A DNA stretch of 64,000 nt from Streptomyces sp. NBC_01788 (GCF_035917575.1 NZ_CP109090.1:4774001-4838000), one strand, 5' to 3'; counted from the first letter of the stretch, positions 47,707 to 56,260 are shown. The notes: generated by a model from the sequence alone, not told the origin. Made by a program: numbers and translations.

Positions 47707-49161
47707 CTACGAACGGGCCTGCGCGGGCAGCGTGACCGTCACCGCGAACCCCTCCCCGGGGTCGGTGCGGACGGCCACCTGCCCGCCGTGCGCTTCGGCC
47801 ACCCCCTGGACGATGGCCATGCCGAGGCCGCTGCCCGCACCACCGCCCGCGCGGAAGAAGCGGTCGAAGACGCGCGCCGCGTCCTCCTCCGCCAGCCCGG
47901 GCCCCTTGTCCTGGACACACAGCCGTACGACACCGTCGGCGCGCTCCGCGGTGAGCCGCACCGGGACGTCGGCGGGCGTGTGGACGCGCACGTTGGCCAC
48001 CAGATTGCCGAGCACCTGCCGCAGCCCCGACTCGTCGGCGTGCACGAGCAGTACGCCCTCGGCGCCGACCGTCACGGGCCGCTCCGGCTGCTGCGCGCGC
48101 AGGTCCTCGGCGGCGTCCCGCACCAGCCGGACGACGTCGACGTTCCGCAGCCGCAACTGGGGCCGCTGGTCCAGTCGGGCCAGGGTGAGCAGTTCGTCGA
48201 CGAGCCGCCCCATGCGGTCCGCCTCGGCGTTCATCCGGTCCCAGGCGCGCCTGCGTTCGCCGGGCTCGGTCAGCATCCCCTTGTCGTAGAGCTGGAGATA
48301 GCCGCGTATCGCCGACAGCGGGGTGCGCAGCTCGTGCGAGGCGTCGGCGACGAAGCGGCGCAGCTGGGCGGCGCTGCGCTCGCGCGTGCGGTACGCCGAC
48401 TCCACCTGGTGCAGCATGGAGTTCAGCGCGACGCGCAGCTGTTCCACCTCCTGGGTGGGATGGTGACTCGAGGGCACGCGCCGGGTCAGGTCGCCCTCGG
48501 CGATGGCCGATGAGGTCTCCACCATGTCCTCCAGAGGGCGCATCCGGAGCCGCACGCTGAACATCGTCAGGCAGGCCAGGAGCGCCAGCAGCAGCGTGCC
48601 GACGCCCAGGTCCAGTCTGAGGGCCTTGGCGATGCCCTGGTGCAGCGCGTCGGTGGAGGTGGCGAACAGGAGGTAGTTGCCGTCGGCCAGACGGGCGGCG
48701 GTCGCCCGGTAGGTGGCGCCGTGCAGCGTCACCTCGTGCGGTGCGCGGCCGGCGGCGAGGGCGCGCGGATCGCCGATCGCGGCGGCCAGCGACCGCTGGG
48801 CGTCGGTCGGCACGAAACCGGCGATGGGCAGGGCCTCGCCCCCGCTGCCGACGGCGGTGAACACGGACTCCGGGCGTGGCCTGTTGACGGTGGGCTGCAC
48901 GAAGTGGTCCCGGATGAGGGTCAGCGCGGCCAGCGAGTCGATCTGCCGCATGGTGAGCCGGGAGTCCACCACGGAGTCACGGGTCTTGATCAGCTGGTTG
49001 TCGATCTGGCCGAGCAGGTAGTGCCGCATGCCCACCAGGCTCGCGGCGGTCGCCACCACGATCCCCACGGCGAGCAGCCCGACGTTGGTCAGGGTGAGTT
49101 TGCCGCGCAGGGAGTGGAGCCCGTGCCGGCGGCGCCGCGGACGCGGTCTGCGCGGCCTCAT
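47707..49161 (-). CDS. Two-component sensor histidine kinase
   Basis: A 484-residue kinase. After a very basic N-terminus (RPRRPRPRRRR) come membrane segment 1 (LTNVGLLAVGIVVATAASLV), an extracytoplasmic sensor loop of about 130 residues, membrane segment 2 (LGVGTLLLALLACLTMFSV), a HAMP linker (RPLEDMVETSSAIAEGDLTR), the HisKA H-box SHELRTPLSAIRGYLQLY (His about 264) and the HATPase domain with NLVANVRVH, DKGPGLAEED and GSGLGMAIV boxes. All catalytic boxes look intact. The ATG overlaps the response-regulator stop (ATGA). The stimulus is unknown. Confidence 0.93.
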   Translation of the reverse strand: MRPRRPRPRRRRHGLHSLRGKLTLTNVGLLAVGIVVATAASLVGMRHYLLGQIDNQLIKTRDSVVDSRLTMRQIDSLAALTLIRDHFVQPTVNRPRPESVFTAVGSGGEALPIAGFVPTDAQRSLAAAIGDPRALAAGRAPHEVTLHGATYRATAARLADGNYLLFATSTDALHQGIAKALRLDLGVGTLLLALLACLTMFSVRLRMRPLEDMVETSSAIAEGDLTRRVPSSHHPTQEVEQLRVALNSMLHQVESAYRTRERSAAQLRRFVADASHELRTPLSAIRGYLQLYDKGMLTEPGERRRAWDRMNAEADRMGRLVDELLTLARLDQRPQLRLRNVDVVRLVRDAAEDLRAQQPERPVTVGAEGVLLVHADESGLRQVLGNLVANVRVHTPADVPVRLTAERADGVVRLCVQDKGPGLAEEDAARVFDRFFRAGGGAGSGLGMAIVQGVAEAHGGQVAVRTDPGEGFAVTVTLPAQARS

Positions 49162-49862
49162 GCCAGCCCGTATCCCACGCCCCGCCGGGTCGTGATCAAC
49201 GGCGGTCCGAGCGTGTCCAGTTTGCGGCGCAGATAGCTGATGTAGGTCTCGACGACGGTCGACTCGGGCGGTGTGTGCTCGTACTGCCAGACGTGCCTGA
49301 GGAGTTGGTCCTTGGGCACGATCCGGCCGCCGTTGCGCACCAGGAAGCGCAGCAGCGCGTACTCGGTGGGGGTGAGCTCGACCGTACGGCCCGCGCGGTG
49401 CGCCGAGTAGGTCGTCTCGTCCAGCTCCAGGTCGCCGTAGCACAGCGGCGGGCGCTGAGGGAGGACGTCGGTGGAGCATGTGCGGCGCAGCACGGCGCGG
49501 ACCCGGGCGACGACCTCGTCGATGTTGAACGGCTTGGTGATGTAGTCGTCGCCGAAGCCGAGCGCGCCGACGATCTCCGCGGGCGCGTCCCGCGCGGTGA
49601 CGAAGACCAGCGCCAGGCCGGGGCAGCGGGTGCGCAACTCGCGGCCCAGCGCCCGGCCGTCCCCGTCCGGCAGCATCACGTCCAGCAGGGCCACGTCGGG
49701 CCGGGTGCGCTCGGCGAGCGCGCACGCCTCGCGGACGGTGCCCGCGGTCATCACCTGGAAGCGGTGGTAGCGCAGGGCGATGGCGAGGACGTCCGCGATG
49801 GACTCCTCGTCCTCGACGACGAGGACCGTCGCCCCTTCGTGCGCTGCCTCGTTGACGGTCAT
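49158..49862 (-). CDS. OmpR-family two-component response regulator
   Basis: A 234-residue regulator. The receiver domain has acidic residues in VVEDEESIADV, the phospho-acceptor Asp in VALLDVMLPDGDG (about 60) and Lys in GDDYITKPFNIDEV. The C-terminal winged helix carries ELTPTEYALLRFLVRNGG and VETYISYLRRKLD. It is first in the operon with the sensor kinase and divergent from the MMPL gene across 147 bases, so MMPL control is plausible. ATG at 49862. Confidence 0.94.
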   Translation of the reverse strand: MTVNEAAHEGATVLVVEDEESIADVLAIALRYHRFQVMTAGTVREACALAERTRPDVALLDVMLPDGDGRALGRELRTRCPGLALVFVTARDAPAEIVGALGFGDDYITKPFNIDEVVARVRAVLRRTCSTDVLPQRPPLCYGDLELDETTYSAHRAGRTVELTPTEYALLRFLVRNGGRIVPKDQLLRHVWQYEHTPPESTVVETYISYLRRKLDTLGPPLITTRRGVGYGLA

Positions 49863-50009
49863 GTCCCCAGTATCCGCGGCGGGACCGGCGGAGGGGCCGC
49901 CGGAGCTTTGGAGTTCCTTGAGAGTCGTGGCCGCAGGTGCCCGTCCGCGCCCGCCGCTGCGGATGCTGGTGTCCAGGACCCGGGGGACCCGGATGAAGGA
50001 GCGGAGAGA

Positions 50010-52430
50010 GTGACGACATTGGCGCGGTGGTGCTACCGGCACCGGCTGCTGGTCCTGCTGCTGTGGGTGGTGGCGCTGATCGGGGCGGGCGCGGGGGCGT
50101 CCGCCGGGGGGACGGCCTACGCGAACGTCTTCTCCCTGCCGGACACGGACTCCAAGTCCGCGTTCGACCTGATGGAGAAGGCGTTCCCGAAGGCCGCGGG
50201 CGACACCGACACGGTGGTGTGGAAGGTCGACAGCGGATCGGTCCGGGACGCGTCGGTGCGCGCCCGGATCGAGCCCGCCCTGGAGGAGATCGGCCGGATG
50301 CCGGGGGTCGGCGCGGTCAGCAGCCCCTACGCAGGCGCCCGGGGCGCGACGCAGATCAGCCGGGACGGGACGATCGCGTACGCGCAGCTCACCTTCACCG
50401 AGCGGGCGAACGAGGTGCCCAAGCAGCTCGTGCAGGATGTGGTCGACAGCGCGCGGGCAGCCGAACAAAGCGGTCTGCGGGTCGAGTTGGGCGGTCAGGC
50501 GATCACCCGGATCCAGGGGCCGCCCACGGGCCTGTCCGAGCTGGTCGGCCTCGCGGCGGCGGCGCTCGTGCTGTTCCTCGCCTTCGGCTCGCTCTTCGCG
50601 ATGCTCCTGCCGATCGCCGTGGCGGTCTTCGGCGTCGGAATCGGCCTGTTCTCCACCCAGTTGATCAGCCATGTCACGGACGTGCCCGACATCGCGCCGC
50701 TGCTGGCCTCGCTGATCGGCCTCGGGGTCGGCATCGACTACGCGCTGTTCATCGTCACCCGGCACCGGCGGGGCCTGCTGCGCGGTCTGGAACCGGAGGA
50801 GTCGGCGGCGGTCGCCCTCAACACCTCGGGCCGTGCGGTGCTGTTCGCGGGCGGCACGGTGTGCATCGCGCTCGCCGGGATGCTGGTGACGAACCTGCGC
50901 TTCCTGGACGGTGTGGTCATCGGTACCTCGCTCACGGTGGTGCTGAGCGTGCTCGCGGCCGTCACGCTGCTGCCCGCGCTGCTCGGCTTCCTCGGGCCGC
51001 GGGTGCTCAGCCGGCGCCAGCGGCGGCGGCTCGCGGCCGAGGGCCCCGCGCGGGAGGAGCGGGCCAGCTCGCTCGCGGCCCGCTGGTCGGGCACGGTGCA
51101 GAGGCGTCCCGCCTGGATCGCGGGCCTCGCGCTGGTCGTCATGGTCCTTCTCGCGCTGCCGGTGCTGTCGCTGCGGCTGGGTGCCACGGACCAGGGCAAC
51201 GACGACGCCTCGACGACGACCCGCAGGGCGTACGACCTGCTGGCCGAGGGCTTCGGACCGGGCTTCAACGGGCCGCTCCAGGTGGTCTCGGCCGACGGTG
51301 ACACCACCGCGCTGGTCAAGGGCATCGCCGGGACCCGCGGGGTGGCCCGGGTGGCACCGCTGCCGCCCGCGCACGGCGTCACCGTCATCCAGGTCGTCCC
51401 GACCACCTCGCCACAGTCCGAGCAGACGGACCGGCTCATCGACACCCTGCGCGACGAGGTGATCCCCGGGGCCGGCGTGCGGGCGCACGTCGGTGGTGTC
51501 ACGGCGGTCTCGAAGGACTTCGCGTCCGTCACGGGCGACCGGCTGCCGTACTTCGTCGCGACCATCGTCGGCCTCGGCTTCCTGCTCCTGCTGGTCGCCT
51601 TCCGGTCGCTGCTGGTGCCGTTGACGGCGGCCGTGATGAACCTGGTCGCCGCCGCCGCGTCGTTCGGCGTCCTGGTGGCGATCTACCAGTGGGGCTGGGG
51701 CCTGGAGTTGCTGGGCCTCGGCAAGGAGGGACCGATCCAGGCGTTCCTGCCGGTCATCATGCTGTCCCTGCTGTTCGGCCTGTCGATGGACTACCAGGTC
51801 TTCCTGGTGAGCCGGATGCACGAGGAGTGGGTGCACACGCGGGACAACGCCCGCGCGGTCCGGGTGGGCCTCGCGGAGACCAGCCGGGTCATCAACTCCG
51901 CGGCCCTGATCATGGTCTGCGTCTTCCTCGCCTTCGTCCTGAGCGGGAACCAGGGCGCGGCGATGGCGGGTGTGGGCCTCGCGGCGGCGGTCGCGCTGGA
52001 CGCGTTCGTGCTGCGGACGGCGCTGGTGCCGGCGGCGATGCATCTGTTCGGCCGGGCCAACTGGTGGCTGCCGGCCTGGCTGGAACGCCGTCTGCCGCAT
52101 CTGGCGGTGGAGCCGGCGGAGGAGCCCGGGGAGGCACCTGCGCCGCGTCCGGGGCCCGCTTCCGTGATCCACGGCTTCATCCGCACCGAGGAGGGCGAGC
52201 CGGTCCACGGCGCGGCCGTGACCCTGCTGTCCAAGGGCGGCCGCCAACTGGACCGCGTGACGTCCCTGGCCGACGGCTCGTACATCGTCGCGGTCCCGGC
52301 CCCGGACACCTACCTGCTGGCGGCCACGGCCTCCCCCCACGGCGCCCGCGCCCACCACGTCGTCGTGACCGACGGCCCCCTGGTCCACGACGTGGAACTG
52401 ACGGAGGACGAGGTGGACGCGGTCAAGTAA
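50010..52430 (+). CDS. MMPL/RND family transporter with C-terminal Ig-like regulatory domain
   Basis: An 806-residue exporter with the duplicated RND layout: segment 1 (LLVLLLWVVALIGAGAGASA), an extracellular loop, five segments from about 180, a second loop from about 405 and a second set from about 515. The segment-4 signature GLGVGIDYALFIVTRHR and its repeat FGLSMDYQVFLVSRMHEEW are diagnostic. The last 85 residues (GFIRTEEGEPVHGAAVTLL) form a carboxypeptidase-regulatory-like beta domain, an unusual addition for MMPL. GTG start with AAGGAGCGGAGAG upstream. The substrate (lipid or antibiotic) is unknown. Confidence 0.92.
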   Translation: MTTLARWCYRHRLLVLLLWVVALIGAGAGASAGGTAYANVFSLPDTDSKSAFDLMEKAFPKAAGDTDTVVWKVDSGSVRDASVRARIEPALEEIGRMPGVGAVSSPYAGARGATQISRDGTIAYAQLTFTERANEVPKQLVQDVVDSARAAEQSGLRVELGGQAITRIQGPPTGLSELVGLAAAALVLFLAFGSLFAMLLPIAVAVFGVGIGLFSTQLISHVTDVPDIAPLLASLIGLGVGIDYALFIVTRHRRGLLRGLEPEESAAVALNTSGRAVLFAGGTVCIALAGMLVTNLRFLDGVVIGTSLTVVLSVLAAVTLLPALLGFLGPRVLSRRQRRRLAAEGPAREERASSLAARWSGTVQRRPAWIAGLALVVMVLLALPVLSLRLGATDQGNDDASTTTRRAYDLLAEGFGPGFNGPLQVVSADGDTTALVKGIAGTRGVARVAPLPPAHGVTVIQVVPTTSPQSEQTDRLIDTLRDEVIPGAGVRAHVGGVTAVSKDFASVTGDRLPYFVATIVGLGFLLLLVAFRSLLVPLTAAVMNLVAAAASFGVLVAIYQWGWGLELLGLGKEGPIQAFLPVIMLSLLFGLSMDYQVFLVSRMHEEWVHTRDNARAVRVGLAETSRVINSAALIMVCVFLAFVLSGNQGAAMAGVGLAAAVALDAFVLRTALVPAAMHLFGRANWWLPAWLERRLPHLAVEPAEEPGEAPAPRPGPASVIHGFIRTEEGEPVHGAAVTLLSKGGRQLDRVTSLADGSYIVAVPAPDTYLLAATASPHGARAHHVVVTDGPLVHDVELTEDEVDAVK

Positions 52431-52529
52431 CCGTCTTTTCCCCGGCCTTGAGGATCCCGCCGACATCGAGGGCGACCTTGCTCCGATGGCGGCGGGGAGG
52501 ACGGCCAGAATGCCGGGACCCGAAGGTGA

Positions 52530-53288
52530 TCACTCGGCCGCGGTGTTCCGGCCCCTGCTCGCCGGATCCGGCATCATCCTCGTCATGCCCGGCAGGAAGT
52601 CCTTGAACAGGTCGTGCACCTCGTGCACCAGGGGGCGCAGGACGCGGAAGCGGGCCAGGGACACCCCGCGGGCGGTGAGCCGGGCGCCCCGTTCGGCCAG
52701 CCGGTAGCTGCGCTCGCGGCCCTCCGTGCGGTCGAAGATCCAGTACAGGACGAGCCCCATCTGGGAGAGCCACATCAGCTCGGGCAGCACCTCCCGCAGG
52801 TCCGCCGGGACCTTGGTCCGCGCGCCGTACAGCAGCTCCTTGTGGATGTCGATGGCCTCCGCGCGCGCGTGCTCCGACTCGGCGGAGAAGGGGCTGAGCG
52901 GACTGTCGGGGTCGGCGGCGTTCTTGAAGAACTGCACCGCGAACTCGTGGTACGGCGTGGCGATGTCCAGCCACGCCGTGAGCACGCCCGCCAGCCGTGC
53001 CTCCAGGTCGCTCTCCCGGGCCAGGACCTCCCGGACCGCCTCCCGGTGCTCGGCGGCGATCCGGTCGTAGAACCCCTGGATCAGGTGTTCCTTGCCCTCG
53101 AAGTAGTAGTACGCGTTGCCGACGGAGACCCCGGCCTCCTTGGCGATGGCCCGCATGGTCGTCTTGTCGTAGCCGCGCTCCTGGAACAGCCGCATGGCCG
53201 TCTCCAGGATGAGCGCGCGGGTCTGCTCGGACTTGCTGGCGGGCACGCCCTCACCGGGGCCGTCGTCGTAGTCGTTCTTCGGGGGCAC
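52530..53288 (-). CDS. TetR-family transcriptional regulator
   Basis: A 252-residue regulator. The N-terminal TetR helix-turn-helix is ETAMRLFQERGYDKTTMRAI then VSVGNAYYYFEGKEHLIQGF (about 28-70); the rest is the helical ligand domain. The GTG at 53288 is only 9 bases from the MITE-B boundary and has no ribosome binding site before it. A GTG at 53246 (PASKSEQTRAL) preceded by GGTGAGGGC is an alternative. Without the MITE the gene would start 9 bases after the DCC gene's stop, so it was third in that operon. It probably binds the TTGAACGCGTTCAA sites at 54446-54506. Confidence 0.88.
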   Translation of the reverse strand: MPPKNDYDDGPGEGVPASKSEQTRALILETAMRLFQERGYDKTTMRAIAKEAGVSVGNAYYYFEGKEHLIQGFYDRIAAEHREAVREVLARESDLEARLAGVLTAWLDIATPYHEFAVQFFKNAADPDSPLSPFSAESEHARAEAIDIHKELLYGARTKVPADLREVLPELMWLSQMGLVLYWIFDRTEGRERSYRLAERGARLTARGVSLARFRVLRPLVHEVHDLFKDFLPGMTRMMPDPASRGRNTAAE

Positions 53289-53297
53289 GCACAGAGC

Positions 53298-53526
53298 CTA
53301 GTGCTGCGACCGGAAAGGTTCACCGGCTCGCGACGCCCGGCCCGGCTCCCCCAAGCTCTTCGAGCAGGGGGGACCCCCAGCCGCGTTGTCGCATCACCCG
53401 CGTACATCCAGTACGCGGGCGATGCTCCGCCTTGCGATGCTCCCCCACTGCCCGAAGGGCGTGGGAGGTGCCCCCAGCACCGGACGCCGCGAGCTTTCCG
53501 GCAAACCTTTCCGGCCACAGCACTAG
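53298..53526. mobile_element. MITE-B, 229 bp, CTAG-bounded
   Basis: Nearly identical to MITE-A in ends and core (core 53345-53481). CTAG is at both borders: 53298-53301 and 53523-53526. The right copy contains the TAG stop of the DCC gene read on the minus strand. The insertion separates the DCC gene from tetR. Confidence 0.88.
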
Positions 53527-54026
53527 CCAGTGGCGCACGCGCCGCCGTCGCAGCCGGGTGGGTCGTAGGTCCAGCCGAGGCGGGGGTCGTAGGACCACCC
53601 GTCCCCGCGCCGGTACGCGGCCCCGCCCCACTGCCCGCCGCGCCACTTGGCGGCGGCCAGCACCGCGCCCCGGGCGAGCCGTGCGCCCGCCGGGGTGCTG
53701 AGGCGGTGGGCGAGCGGCCGGTGCTCGCGCAGCGCCCACAGGACGACGATCCAGGCGGCGGCGCCCCGGTAGACCTGGCCCGAGTCGCCGACGACCGTGA
53801 CCTCGTCCAGGGTCGCGCCGTGGTCGAGGGTCGGGAAACGCCGTGCGGCCTGCTCGGAGCCGGCCGGGACCAGTTCCAGGGGCACCAACTGCGGCTGCCT
53901 GACGAGCCAGTCGCGCACGGACGCGCACAGCGCGCACTCGGCGTCGTACAGGACGGTGAGCCCGCGGACCGGGACGCCCACCGAGGCGTCCCGGTCCCGG
54001 CCGGCGGCGGCTGGCATCGCGCTCAC
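53523..54026 (-). CDS. DCC family (thiol-disulfide oxidoreductase-like) protein
   Basis: A 167-residue protein (164 from the ATG at 54017). The family motif DxxCxxC reads YDAECALC (about residues 26-33), followed by VRDWLVRQPQLVPLELV. The C-terminal 40 residues are Trp/Gly-rich and end with Gly-TAG. DCC proteins are thioredoxin-like and of uncertain function. The GTG at 54026 overlaps the stop of the upstream membrane-protein gene (GTGA), indicating coupling; the ATG at 54017 is the alternative. The stop lies in MITE-B's CTAG. Confidence 0.82.
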   Translation of the reverse strand: MSAMPAAAGRDRDASVGVPVRGLTVLYDAECALCASVRDWLVRQPQLVPLELVPAGSEQAARRFPTLDHGATLDEVTVVGDSGQVYRGAAAWIVVLWALREHRPLAHRLSTPAGARLARGAVLAAAKWRGGQWGGAAYRRGDGWSYDPRLGWTYDPPGCDGGACATG

Positions 54027-54430
54027 GCCCCGGCCGAGGGGGCGGCCCAGTCCTGCGGCGCGACCGGCGGCACCTGCTCGCGCTCCAGCACCCCGCGGCG
54101 GCGGATCCGGTTGAGCACGTACACGTTGCCCAGGTGCATCGCTCCGAGCACCAGCAGTACCACGCCGAGTTTCGTCGACAGCGCCTCGAAGATGCCGCGA
54201 GTGTCGTCGATGCGCTGGCCGCCGCTCAGGTACAGCGCGACGAACCCGAGGTTCACGAGGTAGAAGCCGACCACCAGCAGGTGGTTGACGGCGTCGGCGA
54301 GCCTGTCGTCGCCGTGCAGCACGTCGGCGAGGAAGATCCGCCCGTTGCTGCTGAGCGTGCGGGCCACCCAGACGGTCAGGCCGATGCTGACGAGCAGATA
54401 GATGACGTAGGCGATGACCGTGCGGTCCAT
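54023..54430 (-). CDS. Small integral membrane protein
   Basis: A 135-residue protein with about three hydrophobic segments: VIAYVIYLLVSIGLTVWVA (about 5-23), HLLVVGFYLVNLGFVALYLS (about 50-69) and LGVVLLVLGAMHLGNVYVLN (about 89-108). No family recognised. First gene of the operon with the DCC gene and, ancestrally, tetR. ATG at 54430 with GAAGGGGTGGGG upstream. A perfect palindrome lies just before the ribosome binding site. Confidence 0.8.
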   Translation of the reverse strand: MDRTVIAYVIYLLVSIGLTVWVARTLSSNGRIFLADVLHGDDRLADAVNHLLVVGFYLVNLGFVALYLSGGQRIDDTRGIFEALSTKLGVVLLVLGAMHLGNVYVLNRIRRRGVLEREQVPPVAPQDWAAPSAGA

Positions 54431-54445
54431 GCCCCCCACCCCTTC

Positions 54446-54463
54446 TTTTGAACGCGTTCAAAA
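54446..54463. promoter_or_regulatory. Palindromic operator 1 (TetR-type)
   Basis: TTTTGAACGCGTTCAAAA, an 18-base perfect palindrome 16 bases upstream of the membrane-protein start. Its centre is 45 bases from that of operator 2. The nearby tetR product is the likely ligand. Confidence 0.8.
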
Positions 54464-54492
54464 TGCTGGCGTGAGAGACTCTAGACCTGTTT

Positions 54493-54506
54493 TTGAACGC
54501 GTTCAA
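54493..54506. promoter_or_regulatory. Palindromic operator 2 (TetR-type)
   Basis: TTGAACGCGTTCAA, a 14-base perfect palindrome repeating the core of operator 1. It lies 26 bases beyond the 3' end of the VOC gene and upstream of the membrane-protein operon. Confidence 0.8.
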
Positions 54507-54531
54507 CACCCTCGGCGCAGAGGGGTTCCGA

Positions 54532-54939
54532 CTACGGCCTGCGGCCCAGCTCGGGCCGCTTGCCGTAGTCGGTGAAGCCGAGGACGTTGCCCCAGGGGTC
54601 GGCGATCTCGACGGTCCAGCCGGTCGCCACGGCGAAGGGCTCGTCGAGCAGGTCGATCCCGGCCCTCATGAGGGCGCGCGCCGCCGTCCGCGCGTCCGGC
54701 ACCTCCAGCCACACCCGCGGCGAGGGCCACGGCGGCGGACGGTGCCCGAACTCCTCCTCGCGCAGCAGGATCCCCGGTGTCTCGCCCCCGGCCTTCAGCA
54801 GTGCGATGCCGGCCTCCTGGAGGTGGAACGCCACCGCGAACCCGGCCCGCTCGTAGAACCCCACGGCCTCGCTCAGATCCCCGACGGGCAGCAGCACGTT
54901 GTCGAACCCGAGCAGCTCGTACGACTCGTCATCTGACAT
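54532..54939 (-). CDS. VOC family (glyoxalase/bleomycin-resistance-like) protein
   Basis: A 135-residue protein made of two beta-alpha-beta-beta-beta modules: LLGFDNVLLPVGDLSEAVGF at the start and VWLEVPDARTAARALMRAG in the second half, ending with the common WTVEIADPWGNVLGFTDYGK block. VOC proteins bind metals or small ligands; the function here is unknown. ATG at 54939. The gene precedes the operators of the membrane-protein operon and runs towards them. Confidence 0.85.
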   Translation of the reverse strand: MSDDESYELLGFDNVLLPVGDLSEAVGFYERAGFAVAFHLQEAGIALLKAGGETPGILLREEEFGHRPPPWPSPRVWLEVPDARTAARALMRAGIDLLDEPFAVATGWTVEIADPWGNVLGFTDYGKRPELGRRP

Positions 54940-55154
54940 GCCATCAGATTAGGTGGGTGATCCGCCGGGACCGGGAGGCCGAGCGCGATGCGGGCGCCGG
55001 GTCACTCGTTCGGGCCGGAGGGCCGGAGGGCCGGAGGATCGGAAGGTCGGAGTGCCGGACGGCCGGACGCCGGCGGCACCCCCGATGTTTCGCTTCGGCC
55101 GGTCTTCCTGCAATATGACCGTCAGTTCGCAGGCAGTCGATGAGTGGAGCCACC

Positions 55155-55601
55155 GTGTCCGAGCAGCCGCAGCAGCCCAACCAGGCCCCGGGATACGGAT
55201 ATCCCAACCAGCAGCCCGGCGCCTACCCGCCGCCCCCCGGCGCGTACCCGCCGCCCCCCGGTGGCTACCCGCCCCCCGGCGCGTACCCCCCGCCTCCGGG
55301 CGGCTACGCGCCCCCCGGTGGCTACCCGCCGCCCCCGGGGATGCAGTACGACCCCAACGCCCCCTACGGCTACGACCCCTACGGCCGCCCCTACTCCGAC
55401 AAGTCGAAGATCGTCGCCGGTGTCCTCCAGCTCAGCCTGGGCACCCTCGGCATCGGCCGCTTCTACATGGGCCACGTCGGGATCGGCATCGCCCAGCTCC
55501 TCACCTGCGGCGGCTTCGGCATCTGGTCCCTGATCGACGGCATCATGCTGCTGACGGGCAACGACAACACCGACGCCGACGGCCGGATCCTGCGTGGCTG
55601 A
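55155..55601 (+). CDS. TM2 domain protein with proline-rich N-terminus
   Basis: A 148-residue protein. Residues 10-75 are repeats of PPPPGAYPPPPGGYPPP type. The TM2 domain follows (SKIVAGVLQLSLGTLGIGRF, then GIGIAQLLTCGGFGIWSLID), two membrane segments joined by the GRFYMG turn. GTG at 55155 is chosen because GGAG precedes it; an ATG at 55140 is in frame. The DUF2752 gene overlaps its end and a second TM2 gene follows. TM2 proteins have no settled function. Confidence 0.87.
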   Translation: MSEQPQQPNQAPGYGYPNQQPGAYPPPPGAYPPPPGGYPPPGAYPPPPGGYAPPGGYPPPPGMQYDPNAPYGYDPYGRPYSDKSKIVAGVLQLSLGTLGIGRFYMGHVGIGIAQLLTCGGFGIWSLIDGIMLLTGNDNTDADGRILRG

Positions 55602-56007
55602 CACGGTGCCCGGCGCGGTGCGCGGCCGGCTGCTTCGGCATCCGGCCGCGGCTCCGCTCGCGGTGCTCTGCGCCGGGGTGACGGGCGCCGCGTACCTCTA
55701 CGTCACCGACCCGCACCAGCCCGGTCACCTGCTGCCCCAGTGCCCCTTCCGGTACGTCACCGGGCTGCTCTGCCCCGCCTGCGGCGGCACGCGCATGGTG
55801 TACGACCTGATGCACGGCCGCTTCACCCAGGCCTGGCTGGACAACAGGATGCTGCTGCTCGCCGCACCGTTCGCGCTCGCGATGCTCGGCACCTGGGCCC
55901 TGGAGGGGCTGCGCGGGCGCCGCTGGCACCCCCGGCTCAGCACCCGGACGCAGGCGGCGGTGCTGCTGGTGGCGGTGGCGTGGACCGTGGTCCGCAACAT
56001 CGTCTAG
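55594..56007 (+). CDS. DUF2752 domain membrane protein
   Basis: A 137-residue protein with the DUF2752 signature CPFRYVTGLLCPACGGTRM (about 50-68; C-x8-CPxCGxTR), flanked by hydrophobic segments (AAPLAVLCAGVTGAAYLYV, MLLLAAPFALAMLGTWAL, AAVLLVAVAWTVV). GTG start overlaps the TM2 gene's stop by 8 bases. Such genes commonly sit beside TM2 genes in actinobacteria; the Cys pairs suggest metal or redox chemistry at the membrane, as inference. Confidence 0.88.
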   Translation: MADTVPGAVRGRLLRHPAAAPLAVLCAGVTGAAYLYVTDPHQPGHLLPQCPFRYVTGLLCPACGGTRMVYDLMHGRFTQAWLDNRMLLLAAPFALAMLGTWALEGLRGRRWHPRLSTRTQAAVLLVAVAWTVVRNIV

Positions 56008-56009
56008 AG

Positions 56010-56060
56010 CCGTTCCGGACTCAAATGCTTCCAAGATGGCCGCATTTGATCACGGAACGG
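56010..56060. repeat. Two-step nested inverted repeat
   Basis: CCGTTCCG (56010-56017) pairs with CGGAACGG (56053-56060), and inside it CAAATGC (56022-56028) pairs with GCATTTG (56042-56048). Both gaps between stems are 4 bases, so the whole is symmetric around a 13-base loop. It starts 3 bases after the DUF2752 stop. It may be a terminator or a protein site. Confidence 0.7.
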
Positions 56061-56260
56061 GAACTTTCCTTCGAACCCCCTCCCGTGCCGCCCTACAGGA
56101 TCTTTATGCTCCCAGGGCGCAGGGGGGACGGCCGCATCCGGCCGACGCGCGTCGACGCTCACGCAGTCGCGCACGGATGCCGGGTGACCGGGCAGTCGGG
56201 CTCCCTGGCACCGGAGATTCCCACTCCGGTCGTTGTCACCACTCCCCAGGAGCACCAGCC

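Noticed and set aside
49887..52466. Large minus-strand frame opposite the MMPL gene, running on from the response regulator
   Set aside because: The response-regulator motifs begin at ATG 49862; the upstream extension is a shadow of the MMPL gene.
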